Assembly (NCBI GenBank): GCA_023382935.1
Contig: JAHDXL010000001.1
Location: 1-64,000, forward strand
DNA from: Phycisphaerales bacterium
GTDB lineage: Bacteria; Planctomycetota; Phycisphaerae; Phycisphaerales; UBA1924
Direction of reading: 5' to 3'
DNA length: 64,000 bases
The notes beneath the pieces were generated by a model. It was not told the DNA's origin and made no database searches. It saw only the letters and a program-made list of their open reading frames with translations. Below, in pieces: positions 1-7,279 of this stretch. The translations under genes were made by a program, and so were the position numbers. Numbering within the stretch: the stretch's first letter is position 1; each line of letters starts with the position of its first letter.

Positions 1-63
1 GGTCCGGGGGTCCGGGGGTCCGGGGGTCCGGGGGTCCGGGGGTCCGGGGGTCCGGGGGTCCGG
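1..63. repeat. G-rich 8-bp tandem repeat GGGGGTCC
   Basis: About eight perfect copies of the 8-mer GGGGGTCC run from the window edge to about 63, so the array may continue outside the window. One strand has runs of five G separated by TCC, which could in principle form G-quadruplex or hairpin structures. It ends about 38 bases before the start of the first gene. A diverged relative lies at 2785-2848. Confidence 0.9.
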
Positions 64-101
64 TTGCATGAGAGTGCCGGGGACTGGAACGTGGAGTGAC
101 G

Positions 102-1103
102 ATGGGCGCGTGGAACCTTCTGATTCAAGCGGCGGCCGTTCTTGCTTCCGTTCTACCCGGCTCATGGGCTTCGAGCCAGGTGTTCACGGCGCCGGACGTG
201 CCGATCATGGCCGACATGGTTGTGGCGGGTGCAAATCCGATCGACCCCGAGTTGACACCATTCTGGCAACTGGTGCACAATCAACAGGAAATCTTCGCGG
301 ACTGCTTCCATCAGCCCTGGTCGAAGTACGACACGTATCTCCCGCTGGGCGGCTGGGCGCATGCTGACTACGCAAGCACCACAGGGGCGAGAAGTTTCGG
401 CGAGCCATTCGGGCTCGACGTCGTTCTGGCGGCGACGGCGGATCTTGAGAACGACCAGAGCATCGACGAACAAGTACGAGATCAACTGGCCGCGATGCAG
501 TTCGAGTGGTCATGGGTGGCCGCGTATCTGAGCGGACCGCAGGCCGTGATCCCGATCGACGGCGTTCACATCTCAATGGTCGCGGACGGCGAGCAGTTCC
601 ACTTCCTGCTGATCACCGAGCGCCTCGATGGGAATGCGATGGCCGAACTCGAGGGCCAGCAGGATTCCTTCCATGGCAGAACATTGCCTTCAACGCTGTG
701 CGTGGATGCGAACGGAAACCCCGTCACAACCGATCCTCTGTACGACACCTGCATGCTGACCGTGCAGCAGGGATATGCACGGGAACGGAGTTGCCTCATC
801 ACGAACTCGGGCGCCGGGCCAGGGGTGGCTTTCGGCTTGACGGGCGCCTGTTGGACGATCAACACACTGGGCGGAGGCATCGCGTCGCCGGTGTGCTGGG
901 GCGTGACCGGCGCGGCCCTGGCATACGGCGCATGCTTGACGGCGCAGTGGCCGATGCTCTGGGAAGAGAAGAACTCCTCGGAGGCCTGCTGCTGCACAAC
1001 GCTCCAGTGCCGGAACGGGGGACAACCGGGTTGCCCGGACATCTCGACGTGCGACTTGCCGCACAGTTACTGCGGCAACGTTCCGTGCGCGCCACTCTTG
1101 TGA
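102..1103 (+). CDS. Secreted Cys-rich hypothetical protein
   Basis: A 333-residue protein that I do not recognise. The ATG at 102 is preferred over the in-frame GTG at 96 because GGAG lies 5 nt before it. The N-terminus (MGAWNLLIQAAAVLASVLPG) is a typical signal peptide, so the product is probably exported. The middle has no known motif. Around residues 240-285 there is a glycine-rich hydrophobic stretch containing several Cys. The last 40 residues hold eight Cys, including a CCC triplet, which suggests a disulfide-bonded extracellular tail. The stop is 6 bases before the next small membrane-protein gene, so the two are probably co-transcribed. No function is assigned. Confidence 0.7.
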   Translation: MGAWNLLIQAAAVLASVLPGSWASSQVFTAPDVPIMADMVVAGANPIDPELTPFWQLVHNQQEIFADCFHQPWSKYDTYLPLGGWAHADYASTTGARSFGEPFGLDVVLAATADLENDQSIDEQVRDQLAAMQFEWSWVAAYLSGPQAVIPIDGVHISMVADGEQFHFLLITERLDGNAMAELEGQQDSFHGRTLPSTLCVDANGNPVTTDPLYDTCMLTVQQGYARERSCLITNSGAGPGVAFGLTGACWTINTLGGGIASPVCWGVTGAALAYGACLTAQWPMLWEEKNSSEACCCTTLQCRNGGQPGCPDISTCDLPHSYCGNVPCAPLL

Positions 1104-1109
1104 TCCACC

Positions 1110-1301
1110 ATGCTGAAAGTCATTCCATATATCGTGGCAGTGTTGGCGACAATCGGCTTGAGTATCTGCCTGTGGGGTTGGTCGCTCTGGAGGGTACGGG
1201 GGAAGGAGTCCCTGCCCACCCAGCACAAGTTGGCCGCGGTTGCGTTGGTCATTCTGCTCGTCATGATCGGGCTGCTTTGGTGGATGGCGGCCGCGTCGTG
1301 A
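1110..1301 (+). CDS. Small two-helix membrane protein
   Basis: A 63-residue protein with two predicted membrane helices, at about residues 4-26 and 41-60, joined by a short basic loop (RVRGKESLPTQHK). It starts 6 bases after the stop of the secreted Cys-rich protein gene, and both read in the same direction, so a two-gene operon is likely. No ribosome-binding site is obvious; translation may be coupled to the upstream gene. The family is not recognised. It could be an accessory or immunity-like partner of its neighbour, but nothing in the sequence proves this. Confidence 0.5.
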   Translation: MLKVIPYIVAVLATIGLSICLWGWSLWRVRGKESLPTQHKLAAVALVILLVMIGLLWWMAAAS

Positions 1302-1479
1302 CTTGCCTGATCACAGACCGACGAGGTGGCCGCAAGACCTCCCCAGACGTCACCGAAGGCATCTTGAACGTCGGTGCCCGACACGCCGAAAACGCAATCG
1401 CCACATTCCCCTCTGCGCGCTCCGCGTTCCTGTGCCACCCCTGCGTACCGCCGTTGAGGCCTCTCTCACAAAATGCACG

Positions 1480-1499
1480 AAGGGCCCCGCGGGGCCCTT
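1480..1499. terminator. Perfect palindrome between convergent genes
   Basis: The 20-base perfect palindrome AAGGGCCCCGCGGGGCCCTT lies between the small membrane protein gene (plus strand) and the DUF1579 gene (minus strand). Its position fits a shared bidirectional terminator. A long T-run is missing on both sides, so intrinsic termination is plausible but unproven. Confidence 0.55.
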
Positions 1500-1521
1500 G
1501 GCGCCTTTCATACCCGTGTGC

Positions 1522-2076
1522 TCACGTGCGCCGCGTGTAGGTGATCTCCATGCACTTGCTCTCGGGCGCGCCGGGAGCACCGACGTACATCTCCATCGTG
1601 TGCCTGTCCGGGCCATGCACCTTGATGAGCGACCTCTTGGTCATCGCGCCCATCTCCGGGCAGGTCATCTCGCTGACCATCGTGAAAGTCCTCGTGGCCG
1701 GGTCGTAGTCGCCGGTGTCCATCTGCATCATGGTTGACATGGTGTCGATCCACAGGCCCTCGAACCTGCCCGAGGACTTGTTGTAGCCAAACAGCCCGCT
1801 GCCCTGGAAGTCGTACCCGTGTCCCTGGTACTTCTGCTCGATGAAGCGCCCGCCGAGGATGGACGTGTTGACCATCACGCCGCGCGTCACCTGCGGCTGA
1901 CCGGGGCCCATCCACATTGTGACCTCGGCGCTCCACGCACCGATGAACGTCTCAAGGAGTTTGTGCTGCGGGGCCAGCGCCGCCATCTCGGCGAACGCCG
2001 CCATCTGATCATCGACCTGTGTGTGTCCACCCCCGGAACCACCGCCGCAACCACAATCATTGCTTCCGCATCCCAT
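1522..2076 (-). CDS. DUF1579 family protein (copy 1)
   Basis: A 184-residue protein of the DUF1579 family, a lipocalin-like beta-barrel group of unknown function. After a Gly/Cys-rich start (MGCGSNDCGCGGGSGGG) comes the usual pattern: a helix, then H-x-L-L-x-x-F-I-G-x-W, a GGRFIEQ strand, and GLFGYNKSSGRFEGLWID near residues 95-112. No signal peptide is seen. It starts 3 bases after the stop of another DUF1579 gene, and the two proteins align over the whole barrel, so they are tandem duplicates in one operon. The Cys-rich N-terminus could bind metal, but this is only a guess. Confidence 0.85.
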   Translation of the reverse strand: MGCGSNDCGCGGGSGGGHTQVDDQMAAFAEMAALAPQHKLLETFIGAWSAEVTMWMGPGQPQVTRGVMVNTSILGGRFIEQKYQGHGYDFQGSGLFGYNKSSGRFEGLWIDTMSTMMQMDTGDYDPATRTFTMVSEMTCPEMGAMTKRSLIKVHGPDRHTMEMYVGAPGAPESKCMEITYTRRT

Positions 2077-2079
2077 CGC

Positions 2080-2754
2080 TCAGTCCGCCTTTCTGGTGTA
2101 GGTGATCCAGCCGACCTTCATCATCTCGCCCTGTCCCGGCATGCCCTGCCAGAACTCGAGCACATGCTTCTCGTTGCTCTCGACCTTGAACACATGCTTC
2201 ATCTCGGTCTGGCCCACGGGCGAGGCCGCCGTGCCGCTGACGGCGATCTCCTTCGCGTTCTGGCCAGCCTTGCCGGTGGAGGTGAGCATGGTCGTCGAGA
2301 GCGAGTCGATCCACATCATGTGGTACTGCCCGGTCATCTTGTCGTAGCCCAGGATGCCCATGCCGGTGAAGGGGAACTCGGCCCCGGCCATGGACATGCT
2401 GCCGGCGAAGTTCATCTGGACGAACTTCTCGCCCATGATCCACTTGTTCCTGGACACGCCCTTCGACACCTCGGGCTCGCCGCCCGGCTCGATCAGGAAC
2501 GCCATCTCCGCGTCAAACGTGCCCACCAGCGGCTGGAGGTTCTTGTGCTCGGGCGCCGGCCTGCCCTGCTCCTCGAGCATCTGCTTGATCTGGTCGGGCG
2601 TGCACTCCATGCCCTCGGGCTGACCTTCTTGGCGCACGCTGACCGGAACCACCCGGGCCTGCTGGCCGCGCGGGGCGTGATGCATCCAGAACATCGCCCA
2701 CGCTCCCAGCGCCACGCCGCACCCTGCCGTCATCCACATCTTCCTGCAACTCAT
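2080..2754 (-). CDS. DUF1579 family protein (copy 2), membrane-anchored or secreted
   Basis: A 224-residue DUF1579 protein. The ATG at 2754 is chosen because GGAGA lies 8 nt upstream; the frame stays open further upstream only because it runs through a G-rich tandem repeat. The N-terminus (MSCRKMWMTAGCGVALGAWA) is a hydrophobic signal or anchor, so this copy should act outside the cytoplasm, unlike its downstream paralogue. The barrel region shows the family pattern P-E-H-K-x-L-x-x-L-V-G-x-F, then GEKFVQMNF and GILGYDKMTGQYHMMWID. It is the first gene of a two-gene operon with 3 bases between the genes. Confidence 0.85.
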   Translation of the reverse strand: MSCRKMWMTAGCGVALGAWAMFWMHHAPRGQQARVVPVSVRQEGQPEGMECTPDQIKQMLEEQGRPAPEHKNLQPLVGTFDAEMAFLIEPGGEPEVSKGVSRNKWIMGEKFVQMNFAGSMSMAGAEFPFTGMGILGYDKMTGQYHMMWIDSLSTTMLTSTGKAGQNAKEIAVSGTAASPVGQTEMKHVFKVESNEKHVLEFWQGMPGQGEMMKVGWITYTRKAD

Positions 2755-2784
2755 GTTCTTTTCTCCAAGTGTTGTTGGCCCCGG

Positions 2785-2848
2785 CCCCCCGGAGCCCCGT
2801 CCCCCCGGAGCCCCGGCCCCCCGGAGCCCCGGCCCCCCGGAGCCCCGC
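2785..2848. repeat. G-rich 16-bp tandem repeat upstream of DUF1579 operon
   Basis: Four tandem copies of CCCCCCGGAGCCCCGG (plus-strand view), with the sixteenth base or two varying, preceded by a half copy at 2777-2784. Read on the minus strand, each unit is two diverged 8-mers, GGGGCTCC and GGGGGGCC, close to the GGGGGTCC unit at 1-63. It lies about 30 bases upstream of the DUF1579 operon start, in the promoter or leader region. Confidence 0.9.
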
Positions 2849-2937
2849 CATGCGCATCCTGCCGATGCGCCACCGGCCACAGTCTGTCATCATCCGCCCC
2901 GCCATGCACGCGGAGCGGAGAAAATTCCGGATTCGGC

Positions 2938-4761
2938 TCAATCCCTCCCCAGCCCGTCCCACGTTCGCGTCTGCACGGCTACCCGCCCCGGCTCGGTCTG
3001 GCCTGGGAGCATCCGCCGCGGCCAAGACGTGCGTTGCCCGCAAGGGTCTTCCCTCACCACCGCCAGCCGGAGCACGCCGTCCGATTCGATCATCCCCACG
3101 GGAACGGGGAACCGCGCCACCCAGCGGTCGGACAGGCGGATGATCTCAACCTGATGCTCGGCCACGCTGCGGCCCGAGCGCAGGTCGATCACACGCCCGT
3201 CGGCGTACACCCGCACAGCGCTGGTCGGATCGCCGAAGGGACCGAACCAGAACTCCACACGGTCCTCTCCCGCGCCGGCCCATCCCCGCTCGGGCGTGCG
3301 CGCCTCGAAGTACAGGTGCCAGGTCTCGCCGGAATCCTGCACCGCAGGGCCCACCGCCCCTCGCGGCGCCCGCGCCGGCAGCCTCGCCCGCGTCAGCATG
3401 GCCGCCGACGTGCGATCGGCGCTGGGGCCGGCGTCCTTGCGCTCGTCCATCGCCATCCACGACTCAAGCGTCCACTCGCGCCGCAACGGCCCGAGCGCCA
3501 AACCCGGCGGAGCCACGGGGATGATCATGCCGATCGACGACAGGTACGCCGTCCATCGCCCGACGCGCACCTCCACGCCCGGGCCAGCCTGGATCCCACC
3601 CTCCAGCGAGCCGGGCATCACCTCGCCGCGCAGCGTGCGAAACTCCCGCGACTTCAGCGGCGAAAGGTCGGAAGGCCCGCCGACCTGCGATGGCCTGGCA
3701 AACGCCAGCGCCGGCGCCACGTCCAGGTTCACCACGCCGATGGTCGGTCGAAACTCGCCCGTCAGCGCGTCGACCAGCCCTGCGTCATCTATCACCCACG
3801 CCACCGCCGGATCGAAACTCTGCAACCACGATCGGACGTGCCGCACGCGCTCTTCGTCGCTGAGCCGGGGCCGAAGCAGCGCATCGAGCAGGTCTTCGAG
3901 TTGGGCCTGACTGGCACGCCAGAGCGGAAGCACGCCACCCGGCGTCTCGACCGCGCCGGCCAGCATCTCCCGCACGGGGAACGACAAACTCGGATCGGCC
4001 AGCCACAGCCGCGCCAATGCCACCTGCCACCGCGCCCGCTCCAGCGCCTCGAGTTGAGCGGTCAGCGGCGTGAACGCCCCCTGCCTGGCCACCTCGGCCC
4101 GCAGTGCCTCCAGGTCATCGACCGGCCCGCCCGGCTCGCGCGCGTCAAACTCCTCGCCCGGCACGAGTCCGTGCAGACACAAGTCGTAACGCCACCTGTA
4201 CAACGGCTGCTCGGCATAGGGCTCGAGCAGGGCCGCCAGCAGCGGACTTTCGCGCTGTCCTGCCCGCAAGGGTGAGTTCCAGGCCCGCCCCAGCCCCCCG
4301 GCCGACGAGGCCAGACGCCGCGGATCGGGGAGCCAGTTCGGCTCGTATCGGTTCTGCCCAATCCAGAACCCCTGACCGGAACTGGTCAACGGATACTCGA
4401 TCGAGGCCACCCAGGTTCCAGGCCCGGTCCCCGCTCCGGGTGCCGATGCCGGCATGGCTTCCAGTTCGGTCGCGGCCGGAAACCACTCGGCTACTCCACA
4501 CGCCGCCCGCGTCCGAGTGCTCATCCGAATCCACTGCACTTCGGCCGACAGAACGTGCCCGTCGTCTAGCCGGACTTCAAACCTGTGCGGTATCTCGCGT
4601 CCGGTCGTGCGCACCGGGAAGACCACGGCCCGGCCGAACACCGCGTCCATGCGGCCCGGGAGCGGCTCGACCGCGGCGGCCGGCTGCGCGACCGCCAGCG
4701 TGCTGGAAGCCGCAAGAAGCACCCACATGGCTTTCCAACCGAACGACATTCCAGTTTCCAT
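2938..4761 (-). CDS. Large secreted hypothetical protein
   Basis: A 607-residue protein that I do not recognise. The N-terminus (METGMSFGWKAMWVLLAASS followed by LAVAQPAAA) is a signal peptide with a likely cleavage after AQPAAA. A second in-frame Met at residue 5 is an alternative start. The body is rich in Trp and Arg with no catalytic motif that I can name. The C-terminal third has patterns such as WHLYFEARTPERGW, VEFWFGPFG and RWVARFPVP, which look like a beta-sandwich of carbohydrate-binding type, but the match is weak. A TATACT hexamer on the minus strand at 4820-4825 could be its -10 element. The long overlapping frame on the other strand is a GC-rich artefact. Confidence 0.7.
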   Translation of the reverse strand: METGMSFGWKAMWVLLAASSTLAVAQPAAAVEPLPGRMDAVFGRAVVFPVRTTGREIPHRFEVRLDDGHVLSAEVQWIRMSTRTRAACGVAEWFPAATELEAMPASAPGAGTGPGTWVASIEYPLTSSGQGFWIGQNRYEPNWLPDPRRLASSAGGLGRAWNSPLRAGQRESPLLAALLEPYAEQPLYRWRYDLCLHGLVPGEEFDAREPGGPVDDLEALRAEVARQGAFTPLTAQLEALERARWQVALARLWLADPSLSFPVREMLAGAVETPGGVLPLWRASQAQLEDLLDALLRPRLSDEERVRHVRSWLQSFDPAVAWVIDDAGLVDALTGEFRPTIGVVNLDVAPALAFARPSQVGGPSDLSPLKSREFRTLRGEVMPGSLEGGIQAGPGVEVRVGRWTAYLSSIGMIIPVAPPGLALGPLRREWTLESWMAMDERKDAGPSADRTSAAMLTRARLPARAPRGAVGPAVQDSGETWHLYFEARTPERGWAGAGEDRVEFWFGPFGDPTSAVRVYADGRVIDLRSGRSVAEHQVEIIRLSDRWVARFPVPVGMIESDGVLRLAVVREDPCGQRTSWPRRMLPGQTEPGRVAVQTRTWDGLGRD

Positions 4762-4858
4762 GCGTTTTCGATACCCGCCGGGGTTCTCCCCGCTGGGTCG
4801 GCCTAGTCAAGTCCTGTGCAGTATACCAACTAAAACACGAAAATCTGAACAGGCAAGC

Positions 4859-4875
4859 AAAAATCTCAGATTTTT
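4859..4875. repeat. AT-rich perfect inverted repeat
   Basis: AAAAATCT-C-AGATTTTT is a perfect 8-bp inverted repeat around one base, in an unusually AT-rich patch between two divergent genes, about 127 bases before the PEP-CTERM gene. It could be an operator for a dimeric regulator or a small hairpin in a leader. Nothing else in the intergenic region 4762-5001 is recognised apart from a hairpin at 4957-4979 (GGCTGGA paired with TCCAGCC) and the ribosome-binding site. Confidence 0.6.
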
Positions 4876-5001
4876 CTTTGGAGGGCAGTTACCTGAGGGT
4901 AGAGTCCGCAGAGGTGAAATCCGGGGGCCGATCGGCGGTCCCAAGTCTACGGGGATGGCTGGAGCGGACCGGTCCAGCCTCGGAGAGAAGAGGAGCAAGA
5001 C

Positions 5002-5568
5002 ATGAAAGTTGCGTTAGTTTCGGGACTCGCGTTGGTTTTGGCGGCGGGTCTGGCGTCAGCCGACCCGATCAATTACCTCGACACGCTCTCCAGCGGCGAG
5101 GTGCGCACCGGGTTCATCACGCTACCCGGCGACGGGAACGGGAACGACAACCCGGAGACGTGGCACTGGTATAACTTCTACGCCATGGCAGGCGACTTCA
5201 TCACGGTCGACGTCGATCGCCTTGTGGCCGCGCCTGACATGGTGTCCGCGACCCACTACGCCGGGAACAGCCTTCCGGGCGACTCGGCGCCGATGACCAC
5301 CATCACTGGGAGCGTCGGTCCGGCCGGCACCGTCTGGGTCGCCGGAGGCGATGACAACGAAGACGACGGGTTCGGTGGACCGTTCGGCGACCCGCTCTAC
5401 TCGTTCAACGCCACCTCAAGCGGCTGGTACACCGTGGTCGTCGGCAACTTCCTCGGCGCGGGCGGCGGCGATTACCGAATCGTCGTCACCGGTCAGACCC
5501 CCACCCCCGGCAGTGCGGTCGCTCTGCTCGGCGTCGGTGGCATGGCGATGCTGCGTCGTCGCCGCTGA
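5002..5568 (+). CDS. PPC-like, PEP-CTERM-type secreted protein
   Basis: A 188-residue exported protein with a signal peptide (MKVALVSGLALVLAAGLASA). Residues about 40-165 resemble a bacterial pre-peptidase C-terminal (PPC) beta-sandwich: WHWYNFYAMAGDFITVDVDR early and GWYTVVVGNFLGAGGGDYRI late. The end, PTPGSAVALLGVGGMAMLRRRR without its last residue, has the PEP-CTERM layout: a proline-containing motif, a hydrophobic helix and an Arg cluster. Such tails are processed by exosortase or archaeosortase-type enzymes, none of which is in this window. GAGGAG lies 6 nt before the ATG. A strong terminator follows. Confidence 0.85.
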   Translation: MKVALVSGLALVLAAGLASADPINYLDTLSSGEVRTGFITLPGDGNGNDNPETWHWYNFYAMAGDFITVDVDRLVAAPDMVSATHYAGNSLPGDSAPMTTITGSVGPAGTVWVAGGDDNEDDGFGGPFGDPLYSFNATSSGWYTVVVGNFLGAGGGDYRIVVTGQTPTPGSAVALLGVGGMAMLRRRR

Positions 5569-5595
5569 TTCTCTTTCCTGGGTTCACAGGTGCTC

Positions 5596-5634
5596 AAGAG
5601 AGCCGTCCCACGCGGGGGCGGCTCTCTTCTTTTG
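5596..5634. terminator. Intrinsic terminator between convergent genes
   Basis: A 10-bp perfect stem, AAGAGAGCCG (5596-5605) paired with CGGCTCTCTT (5619-5628), has a 13-base loop and is followed by CTTTT. It lies after the PEP-CTERM gene and just before the end of the convergent antiporter gene, so it probably serves the plus strand and may work in both directions. Confidence 0.85.
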
Positions 5635-5636
5635 CT

Positions 5637-7160
5637 TCACAACGATGCTGTCTTCCCGAACAGCAACCCGATTTGGGCTTCATCTTCCGGGCGACAGAAG
5701 ATGTAGACGTGGTCGCCCGGCTGAAAGACCGTCTTTCCGCGCGCGGCCATGATCTCGTCCCCTCGCACCACCATGATGGCCGCGGCGCCGTCAGGGAAAG
5801 GGATCTGCGACAGAGGCACACCGCACACCGCAACCGTCGGCTCGATGTGGTACACCTGGATCTGCGCGTTCATCTGGCGCAGGCTGTGCAGTTCGAGGGC
5901 GGCCGCGGGCGCAGGAACGTACGGATCGGCCAGCCCCAGCCAGCGGGTGAGAGGCACAATGCTGGCGCCGGGCACCAGCGCCGAGACCACAACGATGAAG
6001 AAGACGATGTGAAAGATGTGCTCGGCGTTGGGCAGGCGAGCCATCACCGGGAATGTCGCCAGGATGATCGGCACCGCGCCGCGGATTCCGACCCACGACA
6101 CGTAACCGACTTCCTTGATCTTCCAGCGGAAGGGCAACAGGCATAGCGTCACCACCATGGGCCTGGCGAACAACGCCAAGCCGAGACCCATCGCCAGACC
6201 GATCCCTGCCACCGGCAGCAGTCGCGAGGGAAAGACCAGCAGGCCCAGCATCAGAAACATCGTCACTTGGCAGACCCACGCAACCGAGTCATGCACGCGG
6301 GTCAGCCCGGACCGGAAGGGCAACGGACCATTGCCTAGCAAGGCAGCGGCCGCGAACACCGCGAGGAATCCGCTCCCCGAAGCCAGGGTGGCCACTCCAT
6401 AAGCCAGGAACGCGCTGGCCAGTGTGATGACCGGATACAACCCGGTCGTGCCCACCTTGGCGTGCGAAAGCACCCAGCGCGTCAGGTACCCGACTCCCAG
6501 GCCGACGATCAGTCCGATCAAGAGTTGAAGGGGGACTTCATAGAGAAGTCGCCAGAAGCCGAACGCCGAAGACGACGAGAGGGGGTCTGGGCTGGTCCCA
6601 AGTGCTCCCGATCGAATGACATCGACCATCACCACGGTGAGGATCACGGCCATCGGGTCGTTGATGCACGACTCGACCTCGAGCGTCGACCGCACCCTCT
6701 GCTTGACCCGCAAACTCCCGCCGCGGAGCACGGCAAACACCGCGGCCGCATCGGTGGACGAGACGATCGCACCGATGAGCAGTGCCTCACTCCATGACAG
6801 CCCGAGCAGGCGACCGATGACTGCAAGCACCGCGGCCGTACCCCCCACTCCGACGGTCGCCAGCGTGCCGGAGGTGAACGCGCAGGACCGGATTGCGGCC
6901 AAGGAGGTGTTGAGTCCGCCGTCGAAGAGAATAAGCACGAGCGTCAACGTGCCCATGCGAAAGGCCAGTTCGTAGTTGTCGAAGTCGATGCCACCCAGCC
7001 CCTCTGATCCGCCCACCATACCAAGGATGAGGAAGATCAGAACGACGGGAATTCCCGCGCGGTCTGACACGCGCGTAAGCAGCACGCTCGCGGTGACCAG
7101 CAGGCCGAAGACGGTCAGAAAGACCGCCGTGGTGTAGGGCTCTGAGACGGCCAGCGTCAT
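5637..7160 (-). CDS. K+/H+ antiporter, NhaP2/CvrA type with TrkA-C domain
   Basis: A CPA1 family cation/proton antiporter of 507 residues. About the first 390 residues form a dozen membrane helices. They contain LILFDGGLNT and the ion-site motif SSTDAAAVFAVL, followed by VESCINDPMAV, as in NhaP2. The C-terminal 80 residues (HIEPTVAVCGVPLSQIPFPD to PGDHVYIFCRPED) form a cytosolic TrkA-C/RCK-C domain that usually senses ligand or K+. It exchanges K+ (or Na+) for H+ across the inner membrane. The ATG at 7160 is preferred over an upstream TTG at 7199. It has no Shine-Dalgarno but has TAACCT 8 nt upstream, so it may be leaderless. It is monocistronic and convergent with the PEP-CTERM gene. Confidence 0.93.
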   Translation of the reverse strand: MTLAVSEPYTTAVFLTVFGLLVTASVLLTRVSDRAGIPVVLIFLILGMVGGSEGLGGIDFDNYELAFRMGTLTLVLILFDGGLNTSLAAIRSCAFTSGTLATVGVGGTAAVLAVIGRLLGLSWSEALLIGAIVSSTDAAAVFAVLRGGSLRVKQRVRSTLEVESCINDPMAVILTVVMVDVIRSGALGTSPDPLSSSSAFGFWRLLYEVPLQLLIGLIVGLGVGYLTRWVLSHAKVGTTGLYPVITLASAFLAYGVATLASGSGFLAVFAAAALLGNGPLPFRSGLTRVHDSVAWVCQVTMFLMLGLLVFPSRLLPVAGIGLAMGLGLALFARPMVVTLCLLPFRWKIKEVGYVSWVGIRGAVPIILATFPVMARLPNAEHIFHIVFFIVVVSALVPGASIVPLTRWLGLADPYVPAPAAALELHSLRQMNAQIQVYHIEPTVAVCGVPLSQIPFPDGAAAIMVVRGDEIMAARGKTVFQPGDHVYIFCRPEDEAQIGLLFGKTASL

Positions 7161-7279
7161 GCCGACAGAGGTTAGCAGCGGTGCATCACTCCAATCCAAT
7201 CCGTCAGATGCGGGTGCATACGATTCTTCACATGCGCGAGCCTCGCGTCCGTCCGCGACCGATCGGCGCTCACCTCATC

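Noticed and set aside
1-63. CRISPR array
   Set aside because: The units are contiguous 8-mers without spacers and no cas gene is nearby. No other spaced repeat array was seen in the window.
1819-4275. 818-residue open frame on the plus strand
   Set aside because: It lies opposite the DUF1579 operon and the secreted protein gene, is rich in His, Arg and Pro, has no ribosome-binding site and shows no family pattern. It is a GC-rich antisense artefact.
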